Notes: generated by a model not told the origin, from the sequence alone. A stretch of 64,000 bases of DNA from Paenibacillus ginsengarvi (GCF_003626695.1 NZ_RBAH01000013.1:62001-126000), one strand, 5' to 3'; positions 17,987 to 27,636 are shown, counted from the first letter of the stretch. A program made the numbers and translations.

Positions 17987-20035
17987 TTAATTTTTATTCA
18001 AATTTTGCTTCATAAAAGTTCCGATCAGTTGACCGCGATTTTTGACGCCAACTTTATTCAATATGCAGGAAAGGTGTTTTTTCACCGTCATTTCACTTAT
18101 AAAAAGCCGATTGCCGATTTCTGCGTTTGAGCAGCCCTCAACGACCAGATCCGCCACTTCTTGCTCTCGCTGTGTTAAATTCCACGAACTCCAAAGCGGC
18201 CCCTGCGGCTTTTCCGCTGAAGGTATTCCTTCATGCCGCCGCCATTCCATCCCTGCCTGATGCAGTAGGCGGGAAAGATATTGCTCCAGTCCGTTTTCAC
18301 GAGTGTCAACGATCAGATAGGGGGCAGGGGTTTTACTATCGTAATGGCACTGCGTCACTCCCGGCACTATTTCAAAACCCCAATTGATAAATCCCTGAAT
18401 AACCGCTTCAGTCGGCGGAGGAGAGAGGATGAAAATCCCCCCGGTGCACAAATACGAGCTTTCCAATCGAAACCCTTCCCCAATGTAAGAGGGATCACCG
18501 GGATCACAAAAGTCCAACGTGCGCATAAACCATCCCGCCGGCCTATCCGGTAATGTTTCCAGCCTTTTGCGCTCGGAAGAAGATAGATTGTAAAGAAAGG
18601 GACGGAGGACGGGATCCTCCTCTAAGCTTAGGAGGGTGCCTTCATGGAGAGGTACGATAATAGCGATCCCTACTATCTCCCCTTCATCTGAACGCAGGAG
18701 ATGTACGCATCGGGAATCCAGTTCATGAAAAGCACGAATATCTACATCTTTAATCAAGTACGTTGATTCCTCTGCTGTTAAGGCGAACTGAACCTCCGTA
18801 CCCGATTCCGGATCATTATGTTTAAAAGCTACCTTGTTTTTTGAACGCATTCGGGCTTCTACGTAAGCCTGAGCTTCGGAGACAGTGAAATCGGTAAGGG
18901 GCTCCCAGTAATACTTTTTGTTGTCAGCCAAATATTTTACCGTTCGCACAAGACCATCTTCCAAGAAATAAAGAAATTCCATGACCTCCCAAGAAACGTT
19001 TGCTTTTCGCGATTTTTCGAGGATGGCATTGGCGTAATAGAAGGCGCATTGCTCAATTAAATGCTGGTAGTAGCCGGGTGTTCGCTCTTTTAAAAGACGG
19101 CATGTCGCTTCTCGCATTAAATCATGAATCTTCCAGCCTTTTTCGGAGCGTTGAACAAAGGACAAGCGAGTCACGGCATCGAAAAGATCGGTATCAATTT
19201 CCTCATTCAGCAGGTAAGCGAGCATCTCCTGATTGAAATGCTGTAGTACCGAGGCGACCTCTACTAGTTTCCGCATTTCTTTGGAAGGTACCTCTTTCAG
19301 CCATAAAGCGGCAATATCATAAAACCAGTTCAATCCGAATATGCGAACCGATTTGCCATTCGTCCATTGCGTGGCAGCCATTAACGAAATAGCGAGCGGA
19401 TGGCCTTTCGACTGATACCACATATGTTCCATTTGTTCCTCTAAGTTGATTCCGCAGCGTCGTAAATAATCGAATGAGTCCTTTCGATTCAAGTGCTCAA
19501 TCGGGATTGGAAGGATTCTTTCTCTCCACGAAGGAGATAGGAGCCATGATCCTTTTAAGGGAAGCCGACCGGCAATCAGGACGAGAACATCTTCCGGGAG
19601 CCATTTCAATACATGTTCCCGAAGCCATGATTCCAATCCTGTCAATTCTTCGAAGGTGTCGAACGCCAGAACCACTTTCTGATATGCAGAAAGCTCTTGC
19701 AGGGCAGTAACGCTCGCCTCCAAAAGGGGTTCCAGATCAAACTCACCAGAGGTGCCTTTTACTTGTCGATACAGTGCTTTTAACAAATCATGTCCTGTAC
19801 GGTTAAAGTCTCTGCTATCTAGCAATATGTATAAGGCATCCTTCTGACTGGCAAGGAGACGAAATACTTGCATAAGAGTGGTTTTGCCTACGCCTCCAGT
19901 ACCGTAAAGGTTCCAGATGTTTTTGCCATGTATAATCCCGTTATCCAAGTACTCTGAAAACATGGAGATTTCATGATCGCGGCCAACGATGAATTGATAT
20001 TCCCGCTCATCGAAAGTATTGATTTTCTTAAGCAA
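17987..20035 (-). CDS. NACHT/STAND ATPase regulator with C-terminal LuxR helix-turn-helix
   Basis: A protein of about 682 residues. Its start is unclear: TTG 20035 is chosen because AAGGAG lies 8 nt before it, while the frame stays open to 20110. The N-terminus has FIVGRDHEISMF and a Walker A LYGTGGVGKTTLM, with LAFDTFEELT as Walker B, as in STAND ATPases that oligomerise on signal binding. A middle sensor region follows. The C-terminus is a LuxR HTH (LTQREQEVADLVVEG...NAEIGNRLFISEMTVKKHL). Divergent from a hemerythrin-like gene. It is a candidate activator for the shared-motif promoters. Confidence 0.85.
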   Translation of the reverse strand: MLKKINTFDEREYQFIVGRDHEISMFSEYLDNGIIHGKNIWNLYGTGGVGKTTLMQVFRLLASQKDALYILLDSRDFNRTGHDLLKALYRQVKGTSGEFDLEPLLEASVTALQELSAYQKVVLAFDTFEELTGLESWLREHVLKWLPEDVLVLIAGRLPLKGSWLLSPSWRERILPIPIEHLNRKDSFDYLRRCGINLEEQMEHMWYQSKGHPLAISLMAATQWTNGKSVRIFGLNWFYDIAALWLKEVPSKEMRKLVEVASVLQHFNQEMLAYLLNEEIDTDLFDAVTRLSFVQRSEKGWKIHDLMREATCRLLKERTPGYYQHLIEQCAFYYANAILEKSRKANVSWEVMEFLYFLEDGLVRTVKYLADNKKYYWEPLTDFTVSEAQAYVEARMRSKNKVAFKHNDPESGTEVQFALTAEESTYLIKDVDIRAFHELDSRCVHLLRSDEGEIVGIAIIVPLHEGTLLSLEEDPVLRPFLYNLSSSERKRLETLPDRPAGWFMRTLDFCDPGDPSYIGEGFRLESSYLCTGGIFILSPPPTEAVIQGFINWGFEIVPGVTQCHYDSKTPAPYLIVDTRENGLEQYLSRLLHQAGMEWRRHEGIPSAEKPQGPLWSSWNLTQREQEVADLVVEGCSNAEIGNRLFISEMTVKKHLSCILNKVGVKNRGQLIGTFMKQNLNKN

Positions 20036-20173
20036 CTTCTTCACTCCTTGACACGAAATCCCCTTTATACGACTTAAGTATACCACTGTTACAACCTCCG
20101 TGTAATACACACCGGACCACGCTCCATGCTATCTTATCCAAAGAACGGTAAATCACAAATGGAGTGTCGAACT

Positions 20174-20896
20174 ATGAATATCGCCGGAAATAATAAAGGA
20201 GTTATCTACGCGCATAAACGCTACGATCTGTATGGTCCCGTTCATAAGGGCCTCCGACATGCCTTAGGCGGGATTTGTTTCCGAACGGGGTCGGCAGACA
20301 TCGCGGATCATCAGAGGTTGGAGGCGATCTTAGCAGAATGGAAACGAATCGTGATCATTCTGGAGGCGCATTCCCGCGATGAGGATCTCCATCTGGACGA
20401 AGTGTACATGAAGTATGCGCCGGAAACGGCAAAGCAGCTTGAAGTGGAGCATGAAATGTTGGACGGAAAAATAAAAGAAATCAACAAAATTGTTGACAAA
20501 ATCCAGTGCCCGACAACTTCGGTAGAAGAGTGTCATCGTTTGTGGTACATGCTTAGCAGAAGCCTGGATAGCTTTACCTCCGAATATTTAATTCATCTGC
20601 AGCGGGAAGAAGGACCTGGGATGGAAGCATTGTGGGGGAACCTGGACGATGAGCAAATCCATGAATTGTCTGTAAAAATACGTTCTTCCATTCCGCCCCA
20701 AGCTATGATGATTCTTCTCTACTATATGCTGCCTGCCGTTACACACGCGGATCGATTCGTGATTGTCAGCGACATGAAACGTTTCGCTCCGCGGGAATTC
20801 TACGAAGGGGTTCTTCGTTTGGCAGAAAGCAGGTTGGATCCTCAAAGCTTTTCGAAGTTAAAGTCGGCAGTAGATCGTAATTCAATGGAATCCTGA
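20174..20896 (+). CDS. Hemerythrin-like (HHE) domain protein, paralog 1
   Basis: A 240-residue helical protein; ATG 20174 follows GGAG at 9 nt. It carries the pattern of metal-binding residues expected for hemerythrin-type four-helix bundles: His in PVHKGLRHA, His-x-Arg-Asp-Glu-Asp-x-His in HSRDEDLHLDEVY, His in EVEHEML and His in IHLQREEGP. Such domains bind a di-iron centre and sense or store O2, NO or iron. It is about half identical to the protein at 26941. The divergent STAND-LuxR gene and the downstream AAA-LuxR gene suggest it may be part of the sensing unit (inference). Confidence 0.75.
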   Translation: MNIAGNNKGVIYAHKRYDLYGPVHKGLRHALGGICFRTGSADIADHQRLEAILAEWKRIVIILEAHSRDEDLHLDEVYMKYAPETAKQLEVEHEMLDGKIKEINKIVDKIQCPTTSVEECHRLWYMLSRSLDSFTSEYLIHLQREEGPGMEALWGNLDDEQIHELSVKIRSSIPPQAMMILLYYMLPAVTHADRFVIVSDMKRFAPREFYEGVLRLAESRLDPQSFSKLKSAVDRNSMES

Positions 20897-21156
20897 GTTA
20901 AACATTGATTTCCATTTTGATGATTATGAATCTTAGATTGTGATTTACAAGCATCCGCGCCTCCGATGCTTCGACTGTTGACTGTTTTTATGAAGAGGAC
21001 GTAATCTCTTCAATGGAACGGTTCCGGGCTAAGGCGAGGAGGCTTTTTTTGTTTTCGTACAGTGGCGGCGGCACATAGGAAAAATGCTGACTGCTAGAGA
21101 ATACAATAACATGGAAATAGAAGGAACCTATTCGCCATTAGGGAAGGATTCCAATC

Positions 21157-24099
21157 ATGACTTTAAAACAAGCGCAGATGGTCGAGAGGGAGAAGCACAT
21201 TAACCAGATTCCCGCCATCATAGCCAATCTTGCCGATGGCAAAGGAGCTATTGTTGCCATTATGGGGGAACCCGGTATCGGGAAAACGCGGCTTTCCCAA
21301 GAAATTATGCATATAGCTGAAGAGCAGCGATTCCAGATTCTGCATGGCCGTTCCTATTCAGTAGCGAAGGATACGGCTTACACACCGATTATCGAAATGG
21401 TTCAGCAGCATTTTCGGCGCACGGATCCTAAGAAGGTGGCTGCATGGACGAAGGATCTCCCGGACTTGGGAAAGCTGTTCCGCCGTTTGCAGCTCCCCGA
21501 TTCGCCCAAGGTAGGGGACCCGGCCTTGGAGAAAACGCGTTTATTTGAATCGCTAGCCTGTCTTGTGGAACGGATGGCAGAAGATCAGCCGCTCCTTATC
21601 GTTCAGGAGGACCTGCATTTCGCCGATCCTGCTTCCCTTGATTTTCTCCATTATTTGAGTCGCGGGATGGGCAGTTTCCCGTTGATTCTGGCAGTTACGA
21701 TCGATACGTTTGAACTGGCCGATAACGACCATGTAAAAGGGCTGATCCAGTCCTTGCGCAAAGAGGACTGGTTTCAACAATTCCATTTGACCCGTCTGAG
21801 CGAACAAGGCGTTATCCGTCTGCTTGCGGATAGGCTCGGCGAACCATTGCCGGACGGATTGATTCCGATCGTGATGAACCATACGGAAGGCGTGCCTTTG
21901 TTTATCGATGAATTGTTGCATTCTTTGCTCGAAACAGGAAAATTATCGAAGCAGGGAGGAGTCTGGATTTTTACCGGACACTCCATCGATACGATTCCTT
22001 ATCGAATGAAGGAACTGATGAAGGATCGCATTCAAAGGTTCCATTCCGAAGACCAGAAAGTCCTTCTCTATGCAAGCATAGCGAAAAGAACAATTTCTCA
22101 TCCAATCCTGCACCGTCTCTCCCAAATGGAGGAGGATGTTTTTTTGGCCGCCATTCAGAGACTGAAAGCTTCGGGATTGATGTATGAAGAAATCGAACAA
22201 ATGGATGTCTACTACGGTATTTATCATGCGCTGGTGGGGGAAGTTGTGATCGAAGAGTTTCCGATCATGCTTCGCCGGCGAGCCTATCGGTCGTTCATCA
22301 AAGCGCTGGAAGAGAGCGGGTATGAAGATACGGAATATTTGGCTCATTTATATGATGGAGCTGGTCCGGATGTCGGCCCTGAGCGCACTCTGGATGTTTT
22401 CCTCAAGGAAGCGGACCGGGCATTTCATGTGTACGCTTACGCATCGGCCGCAAAATATTATAAATTGGCCTATCAGCTCCTTCAAAATCATAAGGCTGAT
22501 GCTGAGGGCGGCAGTCGCGTTCCCCGGCTTCTGAAGCGTTTAGGAGAGGCCCATAACATGCTGGGTGAGCGGAACGAGGCCAAGAGGTATTGCCTGGAAG
22601 CGATAGGCGCATACGCTAAAAATGATTGCCAGATGGAAATTGCGCGGTTGCACGGTTTATTGTCGGTTATTTATTGGGAGTCCGGACATATCGAGCAGTC
22701 CGTACAGCATTTGGAGAACGGCTTGGCCATCGCCCGAAGACAACCGGATTCCCTTGAAGTGCGTTATGAGCTTCTACACAGGAGCCTGATTTTTTTAAGT
22801 CGGCTTAAACGGCCGAAGGAATATTGCGACGTATACGAAGAAATTCAAACTGTGCATCGTCTGATCGGGACCCCGCAAGCCGCTGTGCAAGCCAAAGTGG
22901 CGGAAATTGACTATTGGACCTCCTGCGTTTATAAGGATAATTACAATCCAGGGAAGGTTGAGCGTCTGATCGAAGATCTCGTCAAGTCCGAGGCGGAAGA
23001 TGAGACGTTATTTCGCGGCTGCTTTCTCAGTGCTATCAATTTTACCTTTTGCGGTCAGCACGAATTAAGCAAAACGTATTCGCAGAAGGCGCTGGAGACC
23101 GCCAAGCGAATACGGATCGCGGAGTACGAAATCCGCAGTTACTGGATACAGGTTCAAGCTGATCTGTTAAGCGGTCACTGGAAGCAGGCGATGACCAAGG
23201 TTGATTTGAGCATGTCGAAGGCTCGAAGAGTCGACGTCGGAAGGCCGCTCATGTACGCTCATATTACGAAAGCGAGCGTTTATGCGTGGATGGGACACTA
23301 TGTGACTGCCGAATGCTGCTTTGATGACATGAGAAGCTCAGTCCCTGACGTTCCGGTGAAAGATGGTCATATTATGGATATGATGGCTCCGATCGAGATG
23401 ATGATTGCCTTGGGTACTGGAAAGGCGGAGGATTATTATGCTTCTAAGAATCGGATACGGCCGTATTTCGTCACATTTCCTTGGCTTAACCTGGCGCTAT
23501 GGGGGGAAATCCAGCTAGCTGCAGGCGATCGGAGCGAAGCGATGAAAACGGCCGAAGAACTTCTTGTCGGAAAAAAAGCGGAAAACCTGTATGCTTGGGC
23601 GCTTGGAAGGCGGTTATGCAGCAAGCTGGAAGCCGCTTGCGGGAATAGGAAAGCTTCTCTGCTTTATATCACCGAGGCGGCCAATGATTTCAAACTGTTA
23701 AAAATGCCGCTTGATTACGGACGATCCCTGCTCCTCCATGTCGGTCTGCTTATCGATTCCGATCCGGACGAAGCGAAGCAACGCTTGCTGGAGTGCATGG
23801 AACTATTCGAGCATTTCGAATCGGAGCAGGATTTTATGGCCACTCAAGCATTGATGAAAAAACTCGGATTACGTTTGCCAAAGCCTGCTGCGGCGAGCGT
23901 AAGCCGAAAGGAAACGGAATTGAGCAAACGAGAGATGGAGGTAGCCCGCCTCGTTGCCGAAGGATTATCCAACAATGAAATCGCAGAAGCGCTGATTATA
24001 AGTCCGCGCACCGTCAGCACACATCTGGAAAAAATTTATCGGCGTCTCGGTATTAACTCCAGAGCCTCTCTGGTCAAATATTTGATGGAATCATCCTAA
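21157..24099 (+). CDS. Large AAA ATPase-TPR-LuxR transcriptional regulator
   Basis: A 980-residue MalT-like regulator. N-terminal AAA_16 ATPase: Walker A IMGEPGIGKTRLS (about residue 36), Walker B LLIVQEDLHFADPAS. The middle (about 390-880) is a TPR-like array (ASAAKYYKLAYQLL, RNEAKRYCLEAIGAY). The C-terminal LuxR HTH (about 915-975) reads LSKREMEVARLVAEGLSNNE...RTVSTHLEKIYRRLGI. These proteins activate sigma-A promoters from sites near -35 after ligand and ATP binding. ATG 21157 has GGAAGGA upstream. It is a second candidate regulator of the shared-motif promoters. The 260 bases before it contain no visible gene. Confidence 0.9.
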   Translation: MTLKQAQMVEREKHINQIPAIIANLADGKGAIVAIMGEPGIGKTRLSQEIMHIAEEQRFQILHGRSYSVAKDTAYTPIIEMVQQHFRRTDPKKVAAWTKDLPDLGKLFRRLQLPDSPKVGDPALEKTRLFESLACLVERMAEDQPLLIVQEDLHFADPASLDFLHYLSRGMGSFPLILAVTIDTFELADNDHVKGLIQSLRKEDWFQQFHLTRLSEQGVIRLLADRLGEPLPDGLIPIVMNHTEGVPLFIDELLHSLLETGKLSKQGGVWIFTGHSIDTIPYRMKELMKDRIQRFHSEDQKVLLYASIAKRTISHPILHRLSQMEEDVFLAAIQRLKASGLMYEEIEQMDVYYGIYHALVGEVVIEEFPIMLRRRAYRSFIKALEESGYEDTEYLAHLYDGAGPDVGPERTLDVFLKEADRAFHVYAYASAAKYYKLAYQLLQNHKADAEGGSRVPRLLKRLGEAHNMLGERNEAKRYCLEAIGAYAKNDCQMEIARLHGLLSVIYWESGHIEQSVQHLENGLAIARRQPDSLEVRYELLHRSLIFLSRLKRPKEYCDVYEEIQTVHRLIGTPQAAVQAKVAEIDYWTSCVYKDNYNPGKVERLIEDLVKSEAEDETLFRGCFLSAINFTFCGQHELSKTYSQKALETAKRIRIAEYEIRSYWIQVQADLLSGHWKQAMTKVDLSMSKARRVDVGRPLMYAHITKASVYAWMGHYVTAECCFDDMRSSVPDVPVKDGHIMDMMAPIEMMIALGTGKAEDYYASKNRIRPYFVTFPWLNLALWGEIQLAAGDRSEAMKTAEELLVGKKAENLYAWALGRRLCSKLEAACGNRKASLLYITEAANDFKLLKMPLDYGRSLLLHVGLLIDSDPDEAKQRLLECMELFEHFESEQDFMATQALMKKLGLRLPKPAAASVSRKETELSKREMEVARLVAEGLSNNEIAEALIISPRTVSTHLEKIYRRLGINSRASLVKYLMESS

Positions 24100-24103
24100 T
24101 GGC

Positions 24104-24143
24104 AACCGCTAATCGCCCGAAGTTGTGGAGATTAGCGGTTTTT
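24104..24143 (+). terminator. Terminator after the AAA-LuxR gene
   Basis: An 11-bp perfect stem AACCGCTAATC/GATTAGCGGTT with a 15-nt loop and a short T run. It lies between convergent genes. Confidence 0.85.
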
Positions 24144-24175
24144 GCGTATAGGGGGAGGCGGCCCCGCTTAACCGG

Positions 24176-25801
24176 TTAGTCCATGTAAACAACCCCGTTG
24201 GTTCCGTCAACCGTGATCCGGTCTCCGTCTTGCAGGAAGGATGTAGCTACCTTCGTTCCAACAACGGCGGGAAGTTTATACTCTCTGGCAACAATGCTGG
24301 CATGGGACAAAACTCCGCCGGCATCGGTGATGAGGGCGCCGGCGATCGAGAATAAAACGGTCCAGGGCGGCGTCATCGTTTTACAGACGAGAATATCGCC
24401 TTTCGTTAGCTTCGAGAAGTCCTCTTGCCCGCCTATGATCTTAACGGTCCCGGTATAGGTGCCCCTGGAAGCGGCGCTTCCTTTGAAGGATTTCGCTTGC
24501 CCGCTTGTGGCGTCATGTACATGCGGTTTTCCAAAAATACGTTCAATAACCGGGTCATGCAATGTAGCGGGAGGAACGCCGAGGAAGGGTTCCGGTTTTC
24601 TACTCCTATTTTCTTTGCATTTTCTTTTATTAATCTCGACGACTTCATGGAGAGGCTTGGGCAACTGCAGAGCGTCCAATACATCGTCGAGATACAAATA
24701 AAAAATATCTTCTTCGCAGCCGATAACCTGGTGCTCTACCAAGGTTCGCCCAACATTTTTGAAGAAGTAACGCGATTTGGCGGCGATCATGGCATCGATA
24801 TAAAAATGATGATCCTCATCCGCTCCCCAGCAGTCGAAAGCCCATTCATACATCATTTTAAACCGATTTGTCAGCTCGTTATCGGGAAGACGATCGAACA
24901 ACTCCTTAACCTTGGCGTCGCGTTCCGAGACGACCCCTTTGAAAGCGGAGTCGAAGTCATAATCCTTTTGGATGTAATTTGCAATAAGGGATAGTGCATA
25001 GGACGGATTCTCGAACCAAGTTTCTTCCGAATATTCGTGGGTGGCGGCGGTGCGGTGACCATAAATATTCAAAAAATCCCGCAGTTCATTTAGAAATTCT
25101 CTGCCCTCCGCCGTATGCTGCAGAGTTTCGATCGGACTCGCAGATGTGGCCAGCGCGGAGCGCAGCCATGGAGAGGATTTCGCCTGATTGGCTAACAGCC
25201 ACAACCCGCGGTCAGTCTCGAGGGACATATTCATGATTCCCTGTAAATAATCATAGACCTCCGCCGTATTTTCGCTTCCTGTCACTTGTCCGTAAAGCTC
25301 TTCCAAGGTGACGGCCAGATAGGTGCGAGGTATTGAAATTTCAAAATGGCTTTGCCACGTTTTCTCGTAAAATTGCTGTAGATCCTTTATAGAATGCAAG
25401 GCTTCGTTCGGAGATAAACGAACTGCTGAAAGTTCGGATAATTTGTTGTAAAACGGCAGTAGAAGGTCGTCGACAGTACGCTCCAAGTACGACTTGATTC
25501 GGGGGAACAGCTCCTCCATTTTTTTCTTATGCTTGGGCATTCTTTCTTCCAACGGCTCCGGATGGGGAGGCATCAACTGATAATAATAGCCGTGATCGGT
25601 CTTCACAACGAATTGAGCGATAGGCATTTTCATGTTGTCGAAGGCTCTTTTCGAACCGATGGTTACGGCCGGCAGCAGCAAGGAGGCAAACAGGGGCGCC
25701 AGCGGTTTTGAAAAATGGGTATCATCCAGCATCCAATATCCTTGCTGCTTATCGTAATCGCTGAGTATCAAGCTTTTCTTAAAATCGGACAGGTCGTTCA
25801 T
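24176..25801 (-). CDS. PEP-utilising phosphotransferase, substrate and phospho-His half (PEP synthase / rifampin phosphotransferase type)
   Basis: A 541-residue protein. ATG 25801 is chosen because GGAG lies 8 nt before it; the frame is open further up but overlaps the upstream gene. The N-terminal part starts with GYWMLDDTHFSKPLAPLFAS, typical of the substrate-binding region of rifampin phosphotransferases and related PEP synthase-like proteins. The C-terminus is the swivelling phospho-His domain: GDILVCKTMTPPWT, then DAGGVLSHASIVAREYKLPA with the catalytic His, then the VDGTNGVV end. It lacks an ATP-grasp domain, which is supplied by the gene 13 nt upstream. Substrate unknown: pyruvate, rifamycin or another hydroxyl compound. 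Confidence 0.82.
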   Translation of the reverse strand: MNDLSDFKKSLILSDYDKQQGYWMLDDTHFSKPLAPLFASLLLPAVTIGSKRAFDNMKMPIAQFVVKTDHGYYYQLMPPHPEPLEERMPKHKKKMEELFPRIKSYLERTVDDLLLPFYNKLSELSAVRLSPNEALHSIKDLQQFYEKTWQSHFEISIPRTYLAVTLEELYGQVTGSENTAEVYDYLQGIMNMSLETDRGLWLLANQAKSSPWLRSALATSASPIETLQHTAEGREFLNELRDFLNIYGHRTAATHEYSEETWFENPSYALSLIANYIQKDYDFDSAFKGVVSERDAKVKELFDRLPDNELTNRFKMMYEWAFDCWGADEDHHFYIDAMIAAKSRYFFKNVGRTLVEHQVIGCEEDIFYLYLDDVLDALQLPKPLHEVVEINKRKCKENRSRKPEPFLGVPPATLHDPVIERIFGKPHVHDATSGQAKSFKGSAASRGTYTGTVKIIGGQEDFSKLTKGDILVCKTMTPPWTVLFSIAGALITDAGGVLSHASIVAREYKLPAVVGTKVATSFLQDGDRITVDGTNGVVYMD

Positions 25802-25814
25802 GAGGCCTTCTCCT

Positions 25815-26660
25815 TTACGTCGAAATTCTCCTTGCTTGCAAAATATAAAGCTGACCACTTCTGTAGGCAAATTCGATATCAACGGGATATCCCAAACACG
25901 TTTCGATAGCTATGGCCATGCCCAGCAATTCATGCAGCTGTTCGTCCCGTAAGCTGTAGTCCGTTTGTTCCGCGGGAGTCGTTTCGACCACTCTGGTCCC
26001 TGACCCGCCGAGAATCACTTTGCTTGTTTTGTCTCCAAGCTCTCTGGCGACAATTTCTTTCCTCCGCTTGGAGAGGATGTGAAAGTCCGGTGTGACAAGA
26101 CCTGACGCAACCGCTTCGCCCAATCCGAAGCTGGAATTGATGACGACCTCGTCTTCGTTACCCGTGACCGGGTTTTTGCTGAAGAGCACTCCCGCTCCGT
26201 CTGCATCGATCAGCTCTTGTACAATAACGGATAATGCCGCTGTTTGTCTTCCCGCGGAATATCTTTGCGCCATATAGGTACGGACGTGATCTTGGTTGCA
26301 GGAGAGCCAGCAGCGCTGGATCGATTCGAGCAGGTTATCCTCAGTCACGTGAAGAATCGTTTCATATTGTCCGGCGAAGGAGGCCGACTTCGAATCTTCC
26401 GCGGAACAGGAGGAACGGACAACAACAGGAGGGGTTACAAAAGTCCGATACGCTTCCATAATTGCATGGCACAATGCTTCCGGAAACATCCGCAGGGCAG
26501 GGTCCGGATCGTGTTGAACAGCGCGTTGAAACGCTTGTGCCGCGATAACGAAGCCCTTGGGAACAGGAAAATGAGACTGCAGCAGCAGGGCAAGGGTATA
26601 CGCCTTTGAGCCAACGGCGTCCTCGGCACTCGCATCCGATAGGGAGATGATCCCGCTCAC
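25815..26660 (-). CDS. PEP/pyruvate-binding ATP-grasp half of a split PEP-utilising enzyme
   Basis: A 281-residue protein equal to the PPDK_N domain alone. It has KAYTLALLLQSHFPVPKGFV, the nucleotide-binding arginine block VVVRSSCSAEDSKSASFAGQ, then DGAGVLFSKNPVTGNED, FGLGEAVASGLVTPD and the end IEFAYRSGQLYILQARRI. GTG 26660 follows AAGGAG. In intact PEP synthases and rifampin phosphotransferases this domain is fused to the partner encoded next. Here a proper stop, spacing and a second ribosome site make two separate genes, not a frameshifted one. Together they should make an ATP to phospho-His to substrate relay. Confidence 0.85.
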   Translation of the reverse strand: MSGIISLSDASAEDAVGSKAYTLALLLQSHFPVPKGFVIAAQAFQRAVQHDPDPALRMFPEALCHAIMEAYRTFVTPPVVVRSSCSAEDSKSASFAGQYETILHVTEDNLLESIQRCWLSCNQDHVRTYMAQRYSAGRQTAALSVIVQELIDADGAGVLFSKNPVTGNEDEVVINSSFGLGEAVASGLVTPDFHILSKRRKEIVARELGDKTSKVILGGSGTRVVETTPAEQTDYSLRDEQLHELLGMAIAIETCLGYPVDIEFAYRSGQLYILQARRIST

Positions 26661-26817
26661 TAATGAAACACTCCTTCACGATAGTTGCTTCCTATGGTCA
26701 TTTTACGTGAAATCCGCTCGCTCAGCTATCAGGTTATTTACGTATTCCGTGCGTCATTTGGAGAACGGCTCGGTTTGGCGGTTTTTACATATTTGGCGGA
26801 GACGGGATCGAGAAGAG

Positions 26818-26883
26818 TACGTAATTCGATTCGGTGAAAATACGTTGTTTACTCGATAGGACGCAAACGGAGAATTTGATAAT
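26818..26883 (+). promoter_or_regulatory. Shared-motif promoter C (before hemerythrin-like paralog 2)
   Basis: TACGTAATTCG (26818-26828), 11-bp gap, ATACGTTGTTTACTCGATAG (26840-26859), 18 bp, then -10 GATAAT (26878-26883). Two bases differ from the 20-bp block of promoters A and B. It lies between the divergent ATP-grasp gene and 26941 and could influence both. Confidence 0.6.
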
Positions 26884-26940
26884 TTTATTTGTGTAGACGA
26901 AACCGATTCTTACATTCTCAATTTAAAGGAGTGCTTTGAC

Positions 26941-27636
26941 ATGTTTCATCGTTTTGATCTGTACGCCCAAGTTCACAAAGGGATCCGATTGGCATTAAGC
27001 GGCTTATGCTTTCAAGCAGGATCGGCCGATTGTTCCGATGACGAAAAGGTGCTTGCATTCGCCGAGGAATTTCGTCGTATCGTTGTCATTCTGGAGTCCC
27101 ACTCCAGAGACGAGGATGCCCATCTGAATGAATCCTACGAGAAGTTCGCTCCCGACACGTTGCACCAACTGGAAGAGGAGCACAGCGGATTGGAGCTGAA
27201 ACTGGGCGAACTGGTCGCACTGGTTGACCAATTGGAGAATACAAAGCAAGACCCCGTAGGACGCCAGAACGCGTGGTATCAGGTCGGCAAAGCGCTGAAT
27301 CGATTTACAGCCGATTACCTGATTCACCTTCAACGCGAAGAAGGCCCCGGAATGACGGCATTGTGGGAGCACCTGACGGATGGGGAGCTGAAGGTGCTGT
27401 CGCAAAAAATTCGTTCGTCCATTCCTCCCCAAACAATGGCCATATTTATGTACTACATCATTCCGGCGATCAGCCATGCGGAAAGGGTAGAAATGCTCGG
27501 CGAAATGAAGCTGTACGCCCCGAAGGAAGCCTACGCAGGCGTGCTCGGCTTGGCAGAGTCGCGACTGGACGCGGCGAACTGGGGTCGACTCCAAGCCGCA
27601 TTGGAGGAAGTCAAGGCGGAAGGGATGAGCCTATGA
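26941..27636 (+). CDS. Hemerythrin-like (HHE) domain protein, paralog 2
   Basis: A 231-residue paralog of the protein at 20174. The same metal-ligand pattern is visible: QVHKGIRLAL, ESHSRDEDAHLNESYEKF, EEEHSGLE and IHLQREEGPGM. Closely matching stretches such as KIRSSIPPQ suggest a duplication within this region. ATG 26941 follows AAAGGAG. It is transcribed from shared-motif promoter C and its stop overlaps the start of the NmrA-like gene by ATGA, so the two are translationally coupled. Di-iron binding is expected from the family and not proven. Confidence 0.77.
   Translation: MFHRFDLYAQVHKGIRLALSGLCFQAGSADCSDDEKVLAFAEEFRRIVVILESHSRDEDAHLNESYEKFAPDTLHQLEEEHSGLELKLGELVALVDQLENTKQDPVGRQNAWYQVGKALNRFTADYLIHLQREEGPGMTALWEHLTDGELKVLSQKIRSSIPPQTMAIFMYYIIPAISHAERVEMLGEMKLYAPKEAYAGVLGLAESRLDAANWGRLQAALEEVKAEGMSL

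Noticed and set aside
25801..25882. Frameshift between the two PEP-utilising genes
   Set aside because: The upstream gene ends at a natural family boundary (LQARRI), and the downstream gene has its own GGAG site and ATG.
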